From Perkinsus olseni (Eukaryota; Perkinsozoa; Perkinsida; Perkinsidae), in assembly GCA_013115135.1 (NCBI GenBank), contig JABANP010000141.1, positions 50,590-114,589 on the forward strand: DNA of 64,000 nt, written 5' to 3'. Position 1 is the first letter of the stretch. Each line of letters starts with the position of its first letter. Below, piece by piece: positions 23,312 through 33,687 of this stretch. A program made the translations under genes and the position numbers. The notes under the pieces were generated by a model. The model had not been told where the DNA came from, ran no database searches, and saw only the letters and a list, made by a program, of their open reading frames with translations.

Positions 23312-25290
23312 ATGATTTCTCGATGCCTGGCGGGCCCCTCTGCCGCTCTCTTACCCCGACTTCACCAACCCGCCAAGTTGATATCTTTGCGGTGTTTTGC
23401 GGCTCATGGGGCTCTCGCTGATAAACTGAAGGGTGTGGTGGACGAGGCCAAGTCGACAGGAACGTAAGTCGAGAAGCGGTTGATGCGATCGACATATTCG
23501 GCTAAGGTACAAGTCGGAGAGAGTCATCACGAGCCCGCAAGGGGCCAGTCTTCACGTAGAGGGCGGCAAGCAGAAAGATATTTTGAATTTCTGTGAGTCA
23601 ATGGACGGAGCAGGTCGGATGTAGCATTGCCTTTCTGGTAGGTGCGAATAACTACCTTGGTCTTTCGAACGATCCACAGCTCGTCGCTGCTGCTGCCGAG
23701 ACTTTGAAGAGCCATGGTTTCGGTCTGAGCAGTGTTAGGTTTATCTGCGGTACTCAGGATATTCACAAGAAGCTCGAGAAGACCATTGCGAAGGTAGAAA
23801 TCGATGACAATACCCTCCTTGGTCGGGGTGAATTCTGAGTTGTTCGATGGCTGTTCAGTTCCATAGCATGGAAGACTGCATTCTGTTTCCCTCCTGCTTC
23901 GACGCTAACGGCGGTATTTTCGAGACTTTGTTGGGTGGAGAAGACGCGGTCATTTCCGATGCTCTGAACCATGCTAGTATTATTGATGGAATTAGATTGT
24001 GCAAGGCTCAAAGATTCAGGTGAGTGTTGGTCGGGTGGTCGTTCTTGTGCCCTGCTGGCCCAATGGATAAGGCGCCACCCTCCTAAGGTGGAGATTCCGG
24101 GTTCGATCCCCGGGTAGGGTAATTTCTATTTTTCCATTCCGTTTTCATCCAGGTACAATCACTTGGATATGGTAGACCTGGAGGCGAAGCTCCTCGAAGC
24201 CAAAGACGCGAAAGTGAGCGGTCACCGACTGCTGACTGCCAGCCAGTAGCCTCTTAGCACCGCAATCGACACGAGTTTTAACAGATACGCCTCATCGTCA
24301 CCGATGGAGTCTTCTCGATGGACGGCGATGTGGCTCCTCTAGACAAGATTGTCGAATTGGCTCACAAGTACGTGTAACCTGTCAATAGCATCAGACTTTG
24401 GTCGTAGGTACCCTAACACTTACGTTATGGTAGACGAGTGCCATGCTACTGGAGTCTTCGGGGCCAATGGCCGCGGCACCCCTGATATGTTTGGTGTCAA
24501 AGTAGACATCATCAATTCAACTCTGGGGAAAGCACTCGGTAGGTGCCTCGGGATTCTGCGTGGCTGCTTTATCCGCGTCTTGGCTGAGCGTTGGACTCTT
24601 CCCTCTCGTACGTTGAAGTCGTTGCATGCTGCGATCTAATTATTAACCGAGCCCCTGTTCCCTCGCAAGGTGGCGCGACCGGTGGGTATACAGCAGCCTC
24701 CTCTGACATCATCGAGGTCATGCGTCAGAAGGCACGCCCCTATCTGTTCAGCAACTCAGTGGCCCCTAGCGTGGTTGGCGCTAGTCAGGTAGTTCACCAT
24801 CCGTGAAGCGTGACCTTATTTCACTCGCAGGTTGCCTTTGAGAAGTTGGAGAGGAGTCCCGAACTGCAAGAGAAGCTAGCGAAGAATACTGAGTACTTCC
24901 GGTGAGACGATCTCCTCGTTCCTGGCACTGGGGTGATCATCCTTCGCAGGCAAGCTTTGAACAGAGCTGGTTTCACCGTGTTGGGCGATGCGCGTTGCCC
25001 TATCGTGCCTGTTCTCCTTGGTGATGCCCGACTCGCCACTCAGTTCGCCGATGCTCTCCTCGAGAGAGGCATATATGTTATCGGATTCAGTTATCCTGTC
25101 GTACCTAAAGGGCAGGCCAGGATCAGAGTGGGCGCCCTACATATTTCGGCAAACTTCGAACTCGCGTCTTGCCCCTCAGGTGCAGCTTTCCGCGGCCCAT
25201 ACTGAAAAGCAGTTGCAGAAGGCGGTGGCGGCATTCGTGTCAGTGGGAAAGGAATTGGGTATATTGGAACCAATCACCGGAGACGCGTAG
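23312..25290 (+). CDS. GCAT: Glycine C-acetyltransferase (2-amino-3-ketobutyrate CoA ligase), mitochondrial
   Basis: PLP-dependent alpha-oxoamine synthase that cleaves 2-amino-3-ketobutyrate with CoA to glycine and acetyl-CoA in threonine breakdown. Spliced landmarks: an Arg/Ser/Leu-rich mitochondrial presequence; [95 protein letters not shown] with the Schiff-base Lys; and YLFSNSVAP. The end is [21 protein letters not shown] then LEPITGDA. All PLP-binding motifs (SH/NHAS, DECHATG, TLGKA) are intact. It differs from ALAS and serine palmitoyltransferase by the FCANNYLGL start and the close kbl-like pattern. About eight short introns; one hosts a tRNA gene. Confidence 0.9.
24049..24121 (+). tRNA. 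tRNA-Arg(CCT), nested in an intron
   Basis: A complete 73-nt cloverleaf including discriminator A. The acceptor pairs GCCCTGC with GTAGGGT (two G-T wobbles); the D arm is GCCC...GGC with an A box TGGCCCAATGG; the anticodon arm is CCACC-CTCCTAA-GGTGG with anticodon CCT; the T arm is CCGGG-TTCGATC-CCCGG. A T5 run at about 24129-24133 fits a Pol III terminator. It lies inside the GCAT intron that separates KAQRFR from YNHLD, on the same strand. It would decode AGG codons. Confidence 0.9.
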
Positions 25291-27816
25291 TAGAAGCGGC
25301 AACATCATCGACCTCAGGGATGCCAGAGAGCTTAGATGGTCATCGTAGGTACTCTATGTTTACTGAACGTGGCCGTCAAGAGGCGCAGGAGGACGACATC
25401 TCATGGTTTAAAGATCACTGATGTTTTTACAAGAGTTTTATCCGTTACTTTAGCACTGTTGTGTCACATACAGTAATCTTTCCGCCGCCGCAATGAAATC
25501 GAAGACTGAAGAGGAGGTGTACATTCGGACTGCCCAAGGATCCCTCGGCGACCACCGTCGGCGAATTGGATCATGAACATGTGCATCGCAAATCCTATTT
25601 ACTAATAAGTAACGCCTCTATCAGTCGTGTGACTGATATGTTGTGACTATTCACAAGAGGACAATGATCACATGAGATGCATGGTTAGCGAAACTGGGAG
25701 AAGCAACAGCGGGTGGTAGAATCGCTACGGAAGACTCGATCTTCAGAAACGAAGAGGGTGCATTCAGTTCCCTCCATGGCTATTACTCCTTTGTTCTCCT
25801 CCTGTGATTCCTAACAACGCCGTTGTTGGGGAGGCCGTGGAAGCACTAAGGGCACTGAGACCAGTGCACCTTGGATGAACACGATAGACCGATATGAGCC
25901 GTACAGTGAGAGCCGCAAGTAGGATAATAGCTGACTCGCAGAGGTCGATCAACCTCGTGTATACGCATATACATTGGGTTTTGGACCCAGACCCTAGTAG
26001 TTCGGCTGCCAACGCTCAACCATGACGGCTGTACTGATAATTCTAACAACTAGCCTATCTGTTGCTCAAGCCTAGGTGTCGCGGGTCTACACTAAAGACT
26101 CTTTAGCAGGTTTATTCAGGGTACCTTTCATGATCAAAGAAGCATGATAAAATCGTCCTAAACCTAAGATTAGGCCGTCTTCGAATTTAGGATCCTGCTG
26201 TCCTTCAAGGATTTTCATGTAAAACAGCTTGACTTTTTTAAGGACGTCGTAAGGTTAGGGTCCCATTTCTAAGTACGTCCTAAATCCTCACCGGTTGGGA
26301 TTTCTTGTGAAGTAGGCCCCAGTTTCCCTTGAGTGGGTAGCTCTGCTCTGACCTGTTCGACCTTCATCTGCGCCAGAACCAGCAGCCAGGCAGTAGCCTG
26401 TGTTTGTTGCCTTTGAGTAGTTGGAAGCCACCACGGTTCAGTAGGACACGGGAGCTGTCGGACATTCCGGCCCGGACTCCATACCCGGTCTGGGTCGAGT
26501 CAGCAGTCTCTCGTATCTTACCTCTGTTAGAGGAATGTCTTATTGTAGTCTATCTCCCACTCTCAGTGTGCATGCGTGCACCCTTTTAGCTATGGTAACA
26601 CTGACTGGTTGTTGTGCGATCAGTATTGATGAGATTGGTAATATCAGTCCGTAGCCATCTTGGCTCGAGTTCTGAATTGTTGGGTTCAGTGTTGTAGTAG
26701 TTCGTTAATATGTAGCCCCACTAGGACGAACACCACGACTGATGGGTGGTAAGAAAGCTCCTTATTGTATCATCCGCTATAGCGTAACAGACTACTAGTC
26801 TGAGACTAGCTATGCCAGTAAAGAGTAAGAACAACGCATCTATCAATACTCAACGATTACTTGCCATAGTGACAACAATAACATTAATATCTTCTTCTAT
26901 AACATTCAGTCAATGTCTGGCAACCCACAAGGGAGCGGAGCACCTGCCGTTGATACTCTACGTCCAGGGAGCGAGCTCCCATCCGCCATAACCTTCATGA
27001 CTGTACCTAGTGCTAGCCCCCGGCTAGCTCGGTCGTTCAACTCAATTGAACTACCGCAACTTTCTCGTGACCTCTGGACCAGAGGTTGTGCGCACCGGAG
27101 GCTTTGGTGCGCACGCGAAGTTCTCTGCGTGGTAATCTCGCTCACAGCGGTCCTCCTACGTTGGATTGCCACCCAGAATGTTGTGCCTTTTACTTTACAA
27201 CGCTCCAGTATCACCTACGTCGGGTTTAAGACTCGAACTCTGGGTGATAGGAGTACCTGAGCCCTGGTGTACAAGGGCGGTGCGAATTACTCTTCGGTTA
27301 CTCGTTGTTACTTGGTTCTGCGGCATCAAACCCCACCCGTGACGAACCTCGTTCGCCCATTATTCGCTGCATGAAACGGTTGCAGCCCATCGGCTGAAAT
27401 GAATAGAAGAAGAAGCTATAATTCCCATCCCATCCCAAGAAGATTGCAATGATCCTCAATCCTATGTCCATCCCAGGTGTTGTTGAGTCAACCACTGCGG
27501 GTGTTACTACTAACAACCCGCCAACGCGGGACATGATCATGTCCCCAACAGGGTGACGCGCGTTACCTGGGAAAGGGAGGCCTGACCTTTCTCCGCGACG
27601 GTCGTACTACTCCTCGAACAGGTGCATTGCGCCGTTCATCCAGAGCGTAAGAATGTCGCTGATGAACAGCGGCAACGAGGATCGCCGCCACTTCCGTTCC
27701 ATGGCTCCTAACGTGGATGATATCGCCTAGCGCAGTTGAAAGTTCGCTAGTGAGGGCGCGTACAAGCAGTTGTGCTAGCGCCAGAAGCCAGCACAGAGAA
27801 TAAGGATCCGCCCCGC
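25291..27816. other. Gene-poor region with many short palindromes
   Basis: No gene is recognised in about 2.5 kb after GCAT. Open frames are short and do not resemble known families. Many small inverted repeats occur, such as CTAAAGACTCTTTAG (near 26094) and GTGCGCACC...GGTGCGCAC (about 27088-27115). It probably holds degraded mobile sequence. Confidence 0.35.
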
Positions 27817-29430
27817 CTCACTAGTTGATAGGTCTCGATGGACTCGTGCGTTCGAAGTAGTTCACCTGACTGACCGCGGATGAATTCCGGGGCGCTCGGG
27901 GGTTTGTCAAGGATGAATCATCCTGGATGATATTCGATAGCGTCACGACTACTAGTCGTCGACTAGTTCTTCGTGGGACTCGGTACCCTAGTACCCATGT
28001 CCACACCCCTCCCCCTCATGACGGATCACACTGGGCCATCTTTGGGCCCCCAGAGGGTTTGTGGAGATACGCGTCTCCGAGGCTGCCGCTTATCTACCAT
28101 CATGTTGGATCGATCCTTCCTCCGTAACTCCGAGAGCCATGAAGATGCATTCCTCTCCTCGGTGCCGAAGAGAAGCATCACCCGAGTTGGCTGTTCTCCC
28201 GCGCTGCGCTGCGAATTATTTGTGCGTCTTACATTCCTCTTGTTGTTTCACGCGTGGCGTGCCCCGTTGCCCGCTCGATCCGTCCTTTTTTCGACTATAA
28301 CATGATGCCCTTAATCCCAATCAATGCTCCAGGTACTGAACGTACCACCATACCGAGCTCTTTTTGCATATTATTATGGAAGTTACGCAGCGCGACCATG
28401 CCAATACTGATGTTGTGCTTTCGGGCTCCCTTGATGCTCCTTCTGGGACATAAACTGTCAACTAGTTGGGTCTCCAAGAAGGTTGGTAGATGGTGTACCA
28501 TTCCCATTCTTGCCTTGTTCTTCGGAGCATATAATGTCTTATCTCGAACGGTTTGCGGCTCGCTGGTCTATCATCCACTCGACAGGCCCCCAATGAGAGG
28601 GACCATGGATGAAGCAATTTTGTGGGCAGTTGGAGCCTCCGCTGTAACTGTTTTATCTTTCATCATACGAAGATCATATGCATATGATCCTCATAGGGAG
28701 CCACTTCAGTGTCGCAGCGAGCCGGGGCTTCTATCAAAAGTTCGAAGCGCGCAGAGTAGTGCAACCTAGCGTATTCGCTCGTATTACGTCTCTTCCTAGA
28801 TGTGTTGAGTTCCCCGAAACGATGTGTCAATTTACTGGTAACAACATTACGGTACTGTACAGGTTGTACAAACAATCTCACGGCGGGAGTTTGAGAGGGC
28901 CCTCATCCCTTCTCGAGCCGAGAGCCGAAACTCGCTTCTTCCACCCGTCGAAAATTCCCATTAGACTACGAGTTATGCACTCCTCCGGCCTCAACCGCCC
29001 TTATGAACTGCTGCGCTACACTCCCTGCGGCGCTGAACGAGAGTGTACGAAAATGCACTTTCTCTGCTACTCCATCATCCCCGATCAGAAGGAGCAGGTC
29101 CCTGGCAGCGACTCACTGTCCCTCTCCCTTCTGAAGTAACCGCAGTACGGTTACTACACGGTTACTCCAGAGATATTGACCTAGAACCTTTCGTCGTCCA
29201 AATTACAGCCATCTCGATACGAGGTCGCATGAGCTCGCCCGTCGAGAGCCGGCGACTCTGGCCACGGCACTGGATCCAGTCGAATATAAGGCGCATCGAT
29301 TACGGTGATGGTGAGACGAATTTACAATGCAAGGGAGTCTCAGGTTATCGGTTAAATGCAGAAATCACTACATCTGCCTATGCCCGCATGGCTGTATACA
29401 CTCACGAGTTGTACTGTCTATTGATAGCAA
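27817..29430 (+). pseudogene. Deleted copy of the membrane TIR-like gene
   Basis: Nearly identical to 33508-35890, starting at CACTAGTTGATAGGTCTCG and running past the stop into the shared 3' flank. An internal deletion of 799 bp, with a 2-base CG repeat at the junction near 28165, removes the whole TIR-like part (copy-2 positions 33858-34656). Because 799 is not a multiple of three, the remaining N-terminal and C-terminal parts are in different frames. The C-terminal membrane segment remains open at 28254-28769. The trailing part, after further indels, ends in the same ACTCACGAGTTGTA sequence that marks the transporter 3' end in the intact copy. Confidence 0.8.
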
Positions 29431-29623
29431 TCCTCCCACAGGAGGATCAGCTGGAGTAATTTCACACAAGCAGAGGAGAGGTGTGGAGAGCGCGCTATGA
29501 GGTGCTTCAATAGCGCCAGAGCTATTAAACTGCAACCTTGAAAGACCGAAGAATCACCAATGGTTGTACTCGCTATTGTGAGCTGATGCAGCAGGAGAAT
29601 GATAAGCCCGTTCAAGAAAGCAA

Positions 29624-30101
29624 TTGATCCTTGATGGGTCAAGTCGAGATGTCAACTCGTTTCCCAATAATCCACCAAATCCTGACGGAGAGCCGGTATC
29701 GACTCCCAGGATTGACCTGAAACAAGGTCAGCGGATGTCCGAGCTTCGTAAGAATGTCGTAAAATTCTCCAGTCCTTCAGAAGAACATGTTGAGGAATGG
29801 CTCGACAAGCTCGATATGGTTGCAGGACCAGATGGTTTCAATATCAATTATCATCTTGATCAAGCTTTGCTTCTGCGCTTATCCGTGTCGGGCGTTTCTT
29901 TGCGCATATCAAGCTGTTTTGATGGTTCGACCTGGAGACTCTAATGAGCTGACCATAGACCTCGCTCGGGAACAGCCGCGTGTAGCGGCAGCTGCTGCAT
30001 CCATTGTTTCAACTCCATCCGTATGTTGTTGTCATCTACCTGGAGTTCCTCTGCGGTACATCAGTCCTCGCTGTGAGGGACCTCAGGAGCACCTTCCATG
30101 A
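29624..30101 (+). mobile_element. Possible gag-like retroelement remnant
   Basis: An open frame contains FSSPSEEHVEEWLDKLD and a following helical segment LDQALLLRL, the kind of pattern seen at the start of LTR-retroelement gag proteins. It then breaks and seems to continue in another frame. No protease, reverse transcriptase or LTR was found nearby. The call rests on one short motif and is weak. Confidence 0.25.
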
Positions 30102-31602
30102 CCTCAACGCCCAGGAAGGTGCCACAAGCTTCATTATCATGTTGATCTACCCTTAAAGGCTTCAGGGTCGGTGTACACTCCAAAGGAAGAAGCTCACCAC
30201 TTCGCTCGCTCCGAAGGGGAGTTGAAGGGACAGGCTGACTCGGCCTGGCCGAGTTCATCTCGACAGAAGATGGTGGCCGAGCTATTACGACGAGACCGGG
30301 CCAGCCACTAAGCAGAGCGTCGTTGTTGAGATAACTCCAAGCGGAAGACAGTGTCTTCAAGACACGGACCGCATCCATCGAGCAAGGGAGACTTGAAGTA
30401 ACTCAGTTGAGACTCCTGACGGTAGCCTCTCGCCAAGATGCTAGAGGAGTCAGACTCCTGCCTAAGATATCTACAACACCCCCGATTGCGTACAGCAGTG
30501 CCACAATACGAAGTATCCGAAAACTTTGGATAAGCTGATTATCATAGTGCCATCTACTTGTCATAAGTAGATGGCGCTGTTCGTCATAGAGATGGATGAG
30601 ATCGTCACTGCATGGTTGAAACCTCTCCGCATCGATACCCCAGTGGCACTGGGCCAGTGCGGACGATGCCAAGAATGGCATACAAGCTGATGGGTTGGTG
30701 CCACCAACTTTGTGGGCTGGATGTCATATCGTTCGAATCAGAATCCCCAATCAAGTGTCTGCGGATGGCGTCGTTTACGAGTATTTCCTCAATGCGGAAT
30801 AGATGACCAGCTGCTTGGCGGTACCCCAAAGGTGTGACCCACACCGTGTGAGACGACGACTCAATCAGGTGCTGATTTTCTCGTTGCTTCATTCGAGCTT
30901 CTCATGACTGTCTTCGTCGACAGTATGACAACCTCATTTCGTTCCCTCATTCATCGTTGAAAGGCTTATTGAGAACGATTCATTACGCCTAGGATTCGTA
31001 CTGTACGAATCATATCAGCGATCGTCATAGCCGTTCTGGCTAGACAAACTCGATCTGTTGAGTGGAGTATTACATGCAGCGACTGGCGCTAGGCGCTGCT
31101 TGAGAATACTCGGAGTATTCTCATGTCGAGCTGCTCGACTCGAGCACAACAGTCCGGCGCATCGTTCAGAACTCAACACCGTTGCAACTGGCCCGAGACG
31201 GACGATCACTGTTATCGAGAGCGCTGAACTCCATCCTTTTTTGGGAGGAGTTAGCGAGAAAGAAAAGACCTGTAATAGTTGAAGTAGTCCTCGCTCGCGA
31301 TGCGGACATGAATGCGAACATGAGAACCTACGAAGGAACTAGAAGTTCCTAGCTTCGTGGTGATTCACCACTGGCGAGCACACCGGTTCAGCACCGGTCG
31401 CGGCAGAAAAAGTAACCCACGAGCTCTATCGTTGATTTTCAGGAAGTTGGTGTTACAAAATATGTTAGTATAGTGAAAACTCAACCATTCCGACCAGTCG
31501 AGTTAGTTCGGTTAAATGAGTGGACCACATAACGTGGGAGCACTGGCCTATCTGATAGCCATTGAAGAATCATCAGCATCTTCTTGATAACTACGATGAC
31601 CC
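30102..31602. other. Non-coding region with dense hairpins
   Basis: No gene recognised. Short, near-perfect hairpins are frequent: ACTCGGCCTGGCCGAGT (about 30237-30254), CCATCTACTT...AAGTAGATGG (about 30548-30575), GATTCGTACTGTACGAATC (about 30991-31010) and GAGAATACTCGGAGTATTCTC (about 31102-31122). Confidence 0.5.
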
Positions 31603-32853
31603 TCACTTAGTTCTACTGAAAGCTATAGTGCGCCCTCTGTAAGGCACGTGAATGGTATCCTCTGAGGCGTAGTAGAACGACATCAGGTCGGATCCCTCAT
31701 CCACTGCTGGACCACCGCACTCTTCTCTGATGAAAGCTAGGAGATCGGAGACCGTTGCTTGTCCAGGGATGTCCGCAAGGCAGTAACCTTCGCGCTGACC
31801 AGTATGGCAAAGTACTGCTTTACTCAGGGAAGACTTGGAAACAAAGCGACCCCCAGCTGTGCACGTACAGCTTAACAGCACAGCTCCATTAGCACCATTA
31901 GCACTAATGCCGTTAGCACTAATGCCGTAAGTCAGATCAAGGGAAGGGCGAAGCCTTGTATACCTGAATGCGCCCGGTAGTAGGAAGTAGGAGACCCTGA
32001 CTAGGGGGTAGAAGACAGCATCAACACCTTTCACGTATACAGTATTTGGACTGAAGGGGAAGAAAGCCTTGAAGTCGGCATCAGACTGATTTGGGTAAGG
32101 GCACGTAGCCCTGTAAGCTTGAAGAAAATTTTCAAAGTCCAACCCACCGCGGCGGTCTGCCGGGGATACATCTTCCACCCGAAGCCAGTCGATAGGTCGA
32201 CCTTCAGAAGGGTTCTTAACGAGACGAAAGGTTGAATGGACAGGACCAGGACCACCAGGTCGTGTAGAACTCGGGCAGGAGAGGGTGATATCCACGAGAT
32301 TCCCAGAGTGGATATGGTACCTCCATCTGAATGCACCGGGTCTGTTATGCTCGAACGCCCCAGCAAGCGGGAAGGACCACTTGACGAACTGAAGGTTTCT
32401 GCCCTGGAAAGACGCAGAGCAAGTGTTCTGCACCTCATCGTAGGTGAGAGTGGCCAAGTCACCAGGCTGAATCTTAGCGTTGCGGTAGAGCGTGCGGATA
32501 CCTCCATACAAGGCGTGGACTCCTCCTGAGCGAGGGGTGAATAAGACGCTATACGTCTGGGGACCTCCGCTAAGACGCAGTGTGTGGTCATAAAACGGCA
32601 GCTCGTTAAATACTTCAAATACGAAGGTGAGCCGATTGTCCGTCTTGAGGTCGAACATGATAGTGAACGCTCCTCCAGGATCGCTGTGAACATACTTGCC
32701 GGGATCTTGAGCCGCCACCAGCAGCAGTGACTGGCTGGCTATTAACCAACTCGAGATGAAGCCCAGCATTGAGACTGTTTGAAAGCTGAAGGAATCTTCC
32801 AATTGACTATCTGACAAGTATGTCGATAGCCGACTCATACAGTGACCCGACAT
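31603..32853 (-). CDS. Secreted protein of unknown function
   Basis: An uninterrupted ORF of 416 aa on the minus strand. The ATG at 32853 would leave about 28 polar residues ahead of a signal peptide; the ATG at 32769 opens it directly (MLGFISSWLIASQSLLLVAA then QD), so that start is preferred. The mature part is Cys-poor at first, with SCTCTAG and EECGG later. A short tandem repeat of SANGI/SANGA units lies near residue 310. I do not recognise a family. It has no introns, like the transporter genes further on. Extracellular location is inferred from the signal peptide. Confidence 0.65.
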   Translation of the reverse strand: MSGHCMSRLSTYLSDSQLEDSFSFQTVSMLGFISSWLIASQSLLLVAAQDPGKYVHSDPGGAFTIMFDLKTDNRLTFVFEVFNELPFYDHTLRLSGGPQTYSVLFTPRSGGVHALYGGIRTLYRNAKIQPGDLATLTYDEVQNTCSASFQGRNLQFVKWSFPLAGAFEHNRPGAFRWRYHIHSGNLVDITLSCPSSTRPGGPGPVHSTFRLVKNPSEGRPIDWLRVEDVSPADRRGGLDFENFLQAYRATCPYPNQSDADFKAFFPFSPNTVYVKGVDAVFYPLVRVSYFLLPGAFRYTRLRPSLDLTYGISANGISANGANGAVLLSCTCTAGGRFVSKSSLSKAVLCHTGQREGYCLADIPGQATVSDLLAFIREECGGPAVDEGSDLMSFYYASEDTIHVPYRGRTIAFSRTK

Positions 32854-33507
32854 GAGAGCCTAATACTAGGCCGAGCGACCGGTACCAGATCATCACCACG
32901 CACGAGGAAATGAGACCCTGAAGCTCACCGTGGCGCTTCCTCGTATGGCTGCTTCGTGACACGAACGCGCTCGACCAGATTGTGGAGGTACTGCTGAGGC
33001 CCCTTGAATTTTACACTCTGGCTGCCGATCCTGACAGGCTCAACATGATACTACGATGAACACGCACACATCGTCAACGACCTCAGCGCCCGAACGCACG
33101 CGCTGGGTGAGGTCGTCTCTACCCCGCATCAGGTGGTCTAGGCCACATGCCTGGAGCGTGGCATCCTTCACCCTAAATGCCACCAACGTCGTTGATTGAG
33201 TCAGCTCCCCTTTCTTCCTCACGCTCCTCTCTCTGTGTGCTCGTCGGCAACAGCCTCCTCAGTGCTGCCACTGCACCTCAGCCCTGTCGCTCATGCTCGC
33301 GCCACCGTCCTCGCGTGCAAGGTTCAACTAGCAGGAAATTCAGCACGTAGACGGCTGGGAAAATAGCTCGAGAATGATCGAAATCAGCTGCTAGTCGATG
33401 AGAAGCTGAGTTGAGGCTGGCTGGCTTGCAGTTGTACACGGACGTCCCATCAGCAGAATGTATACAAAGGAGCGCCGCCACAGAGACTGTCGGTGCTCCC
33501 GCCCTGC
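32854..33507. other. Intergenic region
   Basis: No convincing gene. It ends where the homology to the 27.8-kb copy begins (33508). Confidence 0.35.
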
Positions 33508-33687
33508 TTCACTAGTTGATAGGTCTCGATGGACTGGTGCGTTCGAAGCAGTTCACCTGACTGACCACGAATGAATTCCGGGGCGCTCGGGGGTTTGTCA
33601 AGGATGAATCATTCTGGATGATATTCGATAGCGTCACGACTACTAGTCGTCGACTAGTTCTTCGTGGGACTCGGTACCCTAGTACCA

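Noticed and set aside
26913..27260. Overlapping open frames of about 100 codons on both strands
   Set aside because: Neither has a domain, signal peptide or splice signals; likely chance frames in a gene-poor, palindrome-rich stretch.
31900..31930. Microsatellite-like tandem repeat as a mobile element
   Set aside because: It is a short in-frame SANGI/SANGA repeat inside the secreted protein ORF, not an element.
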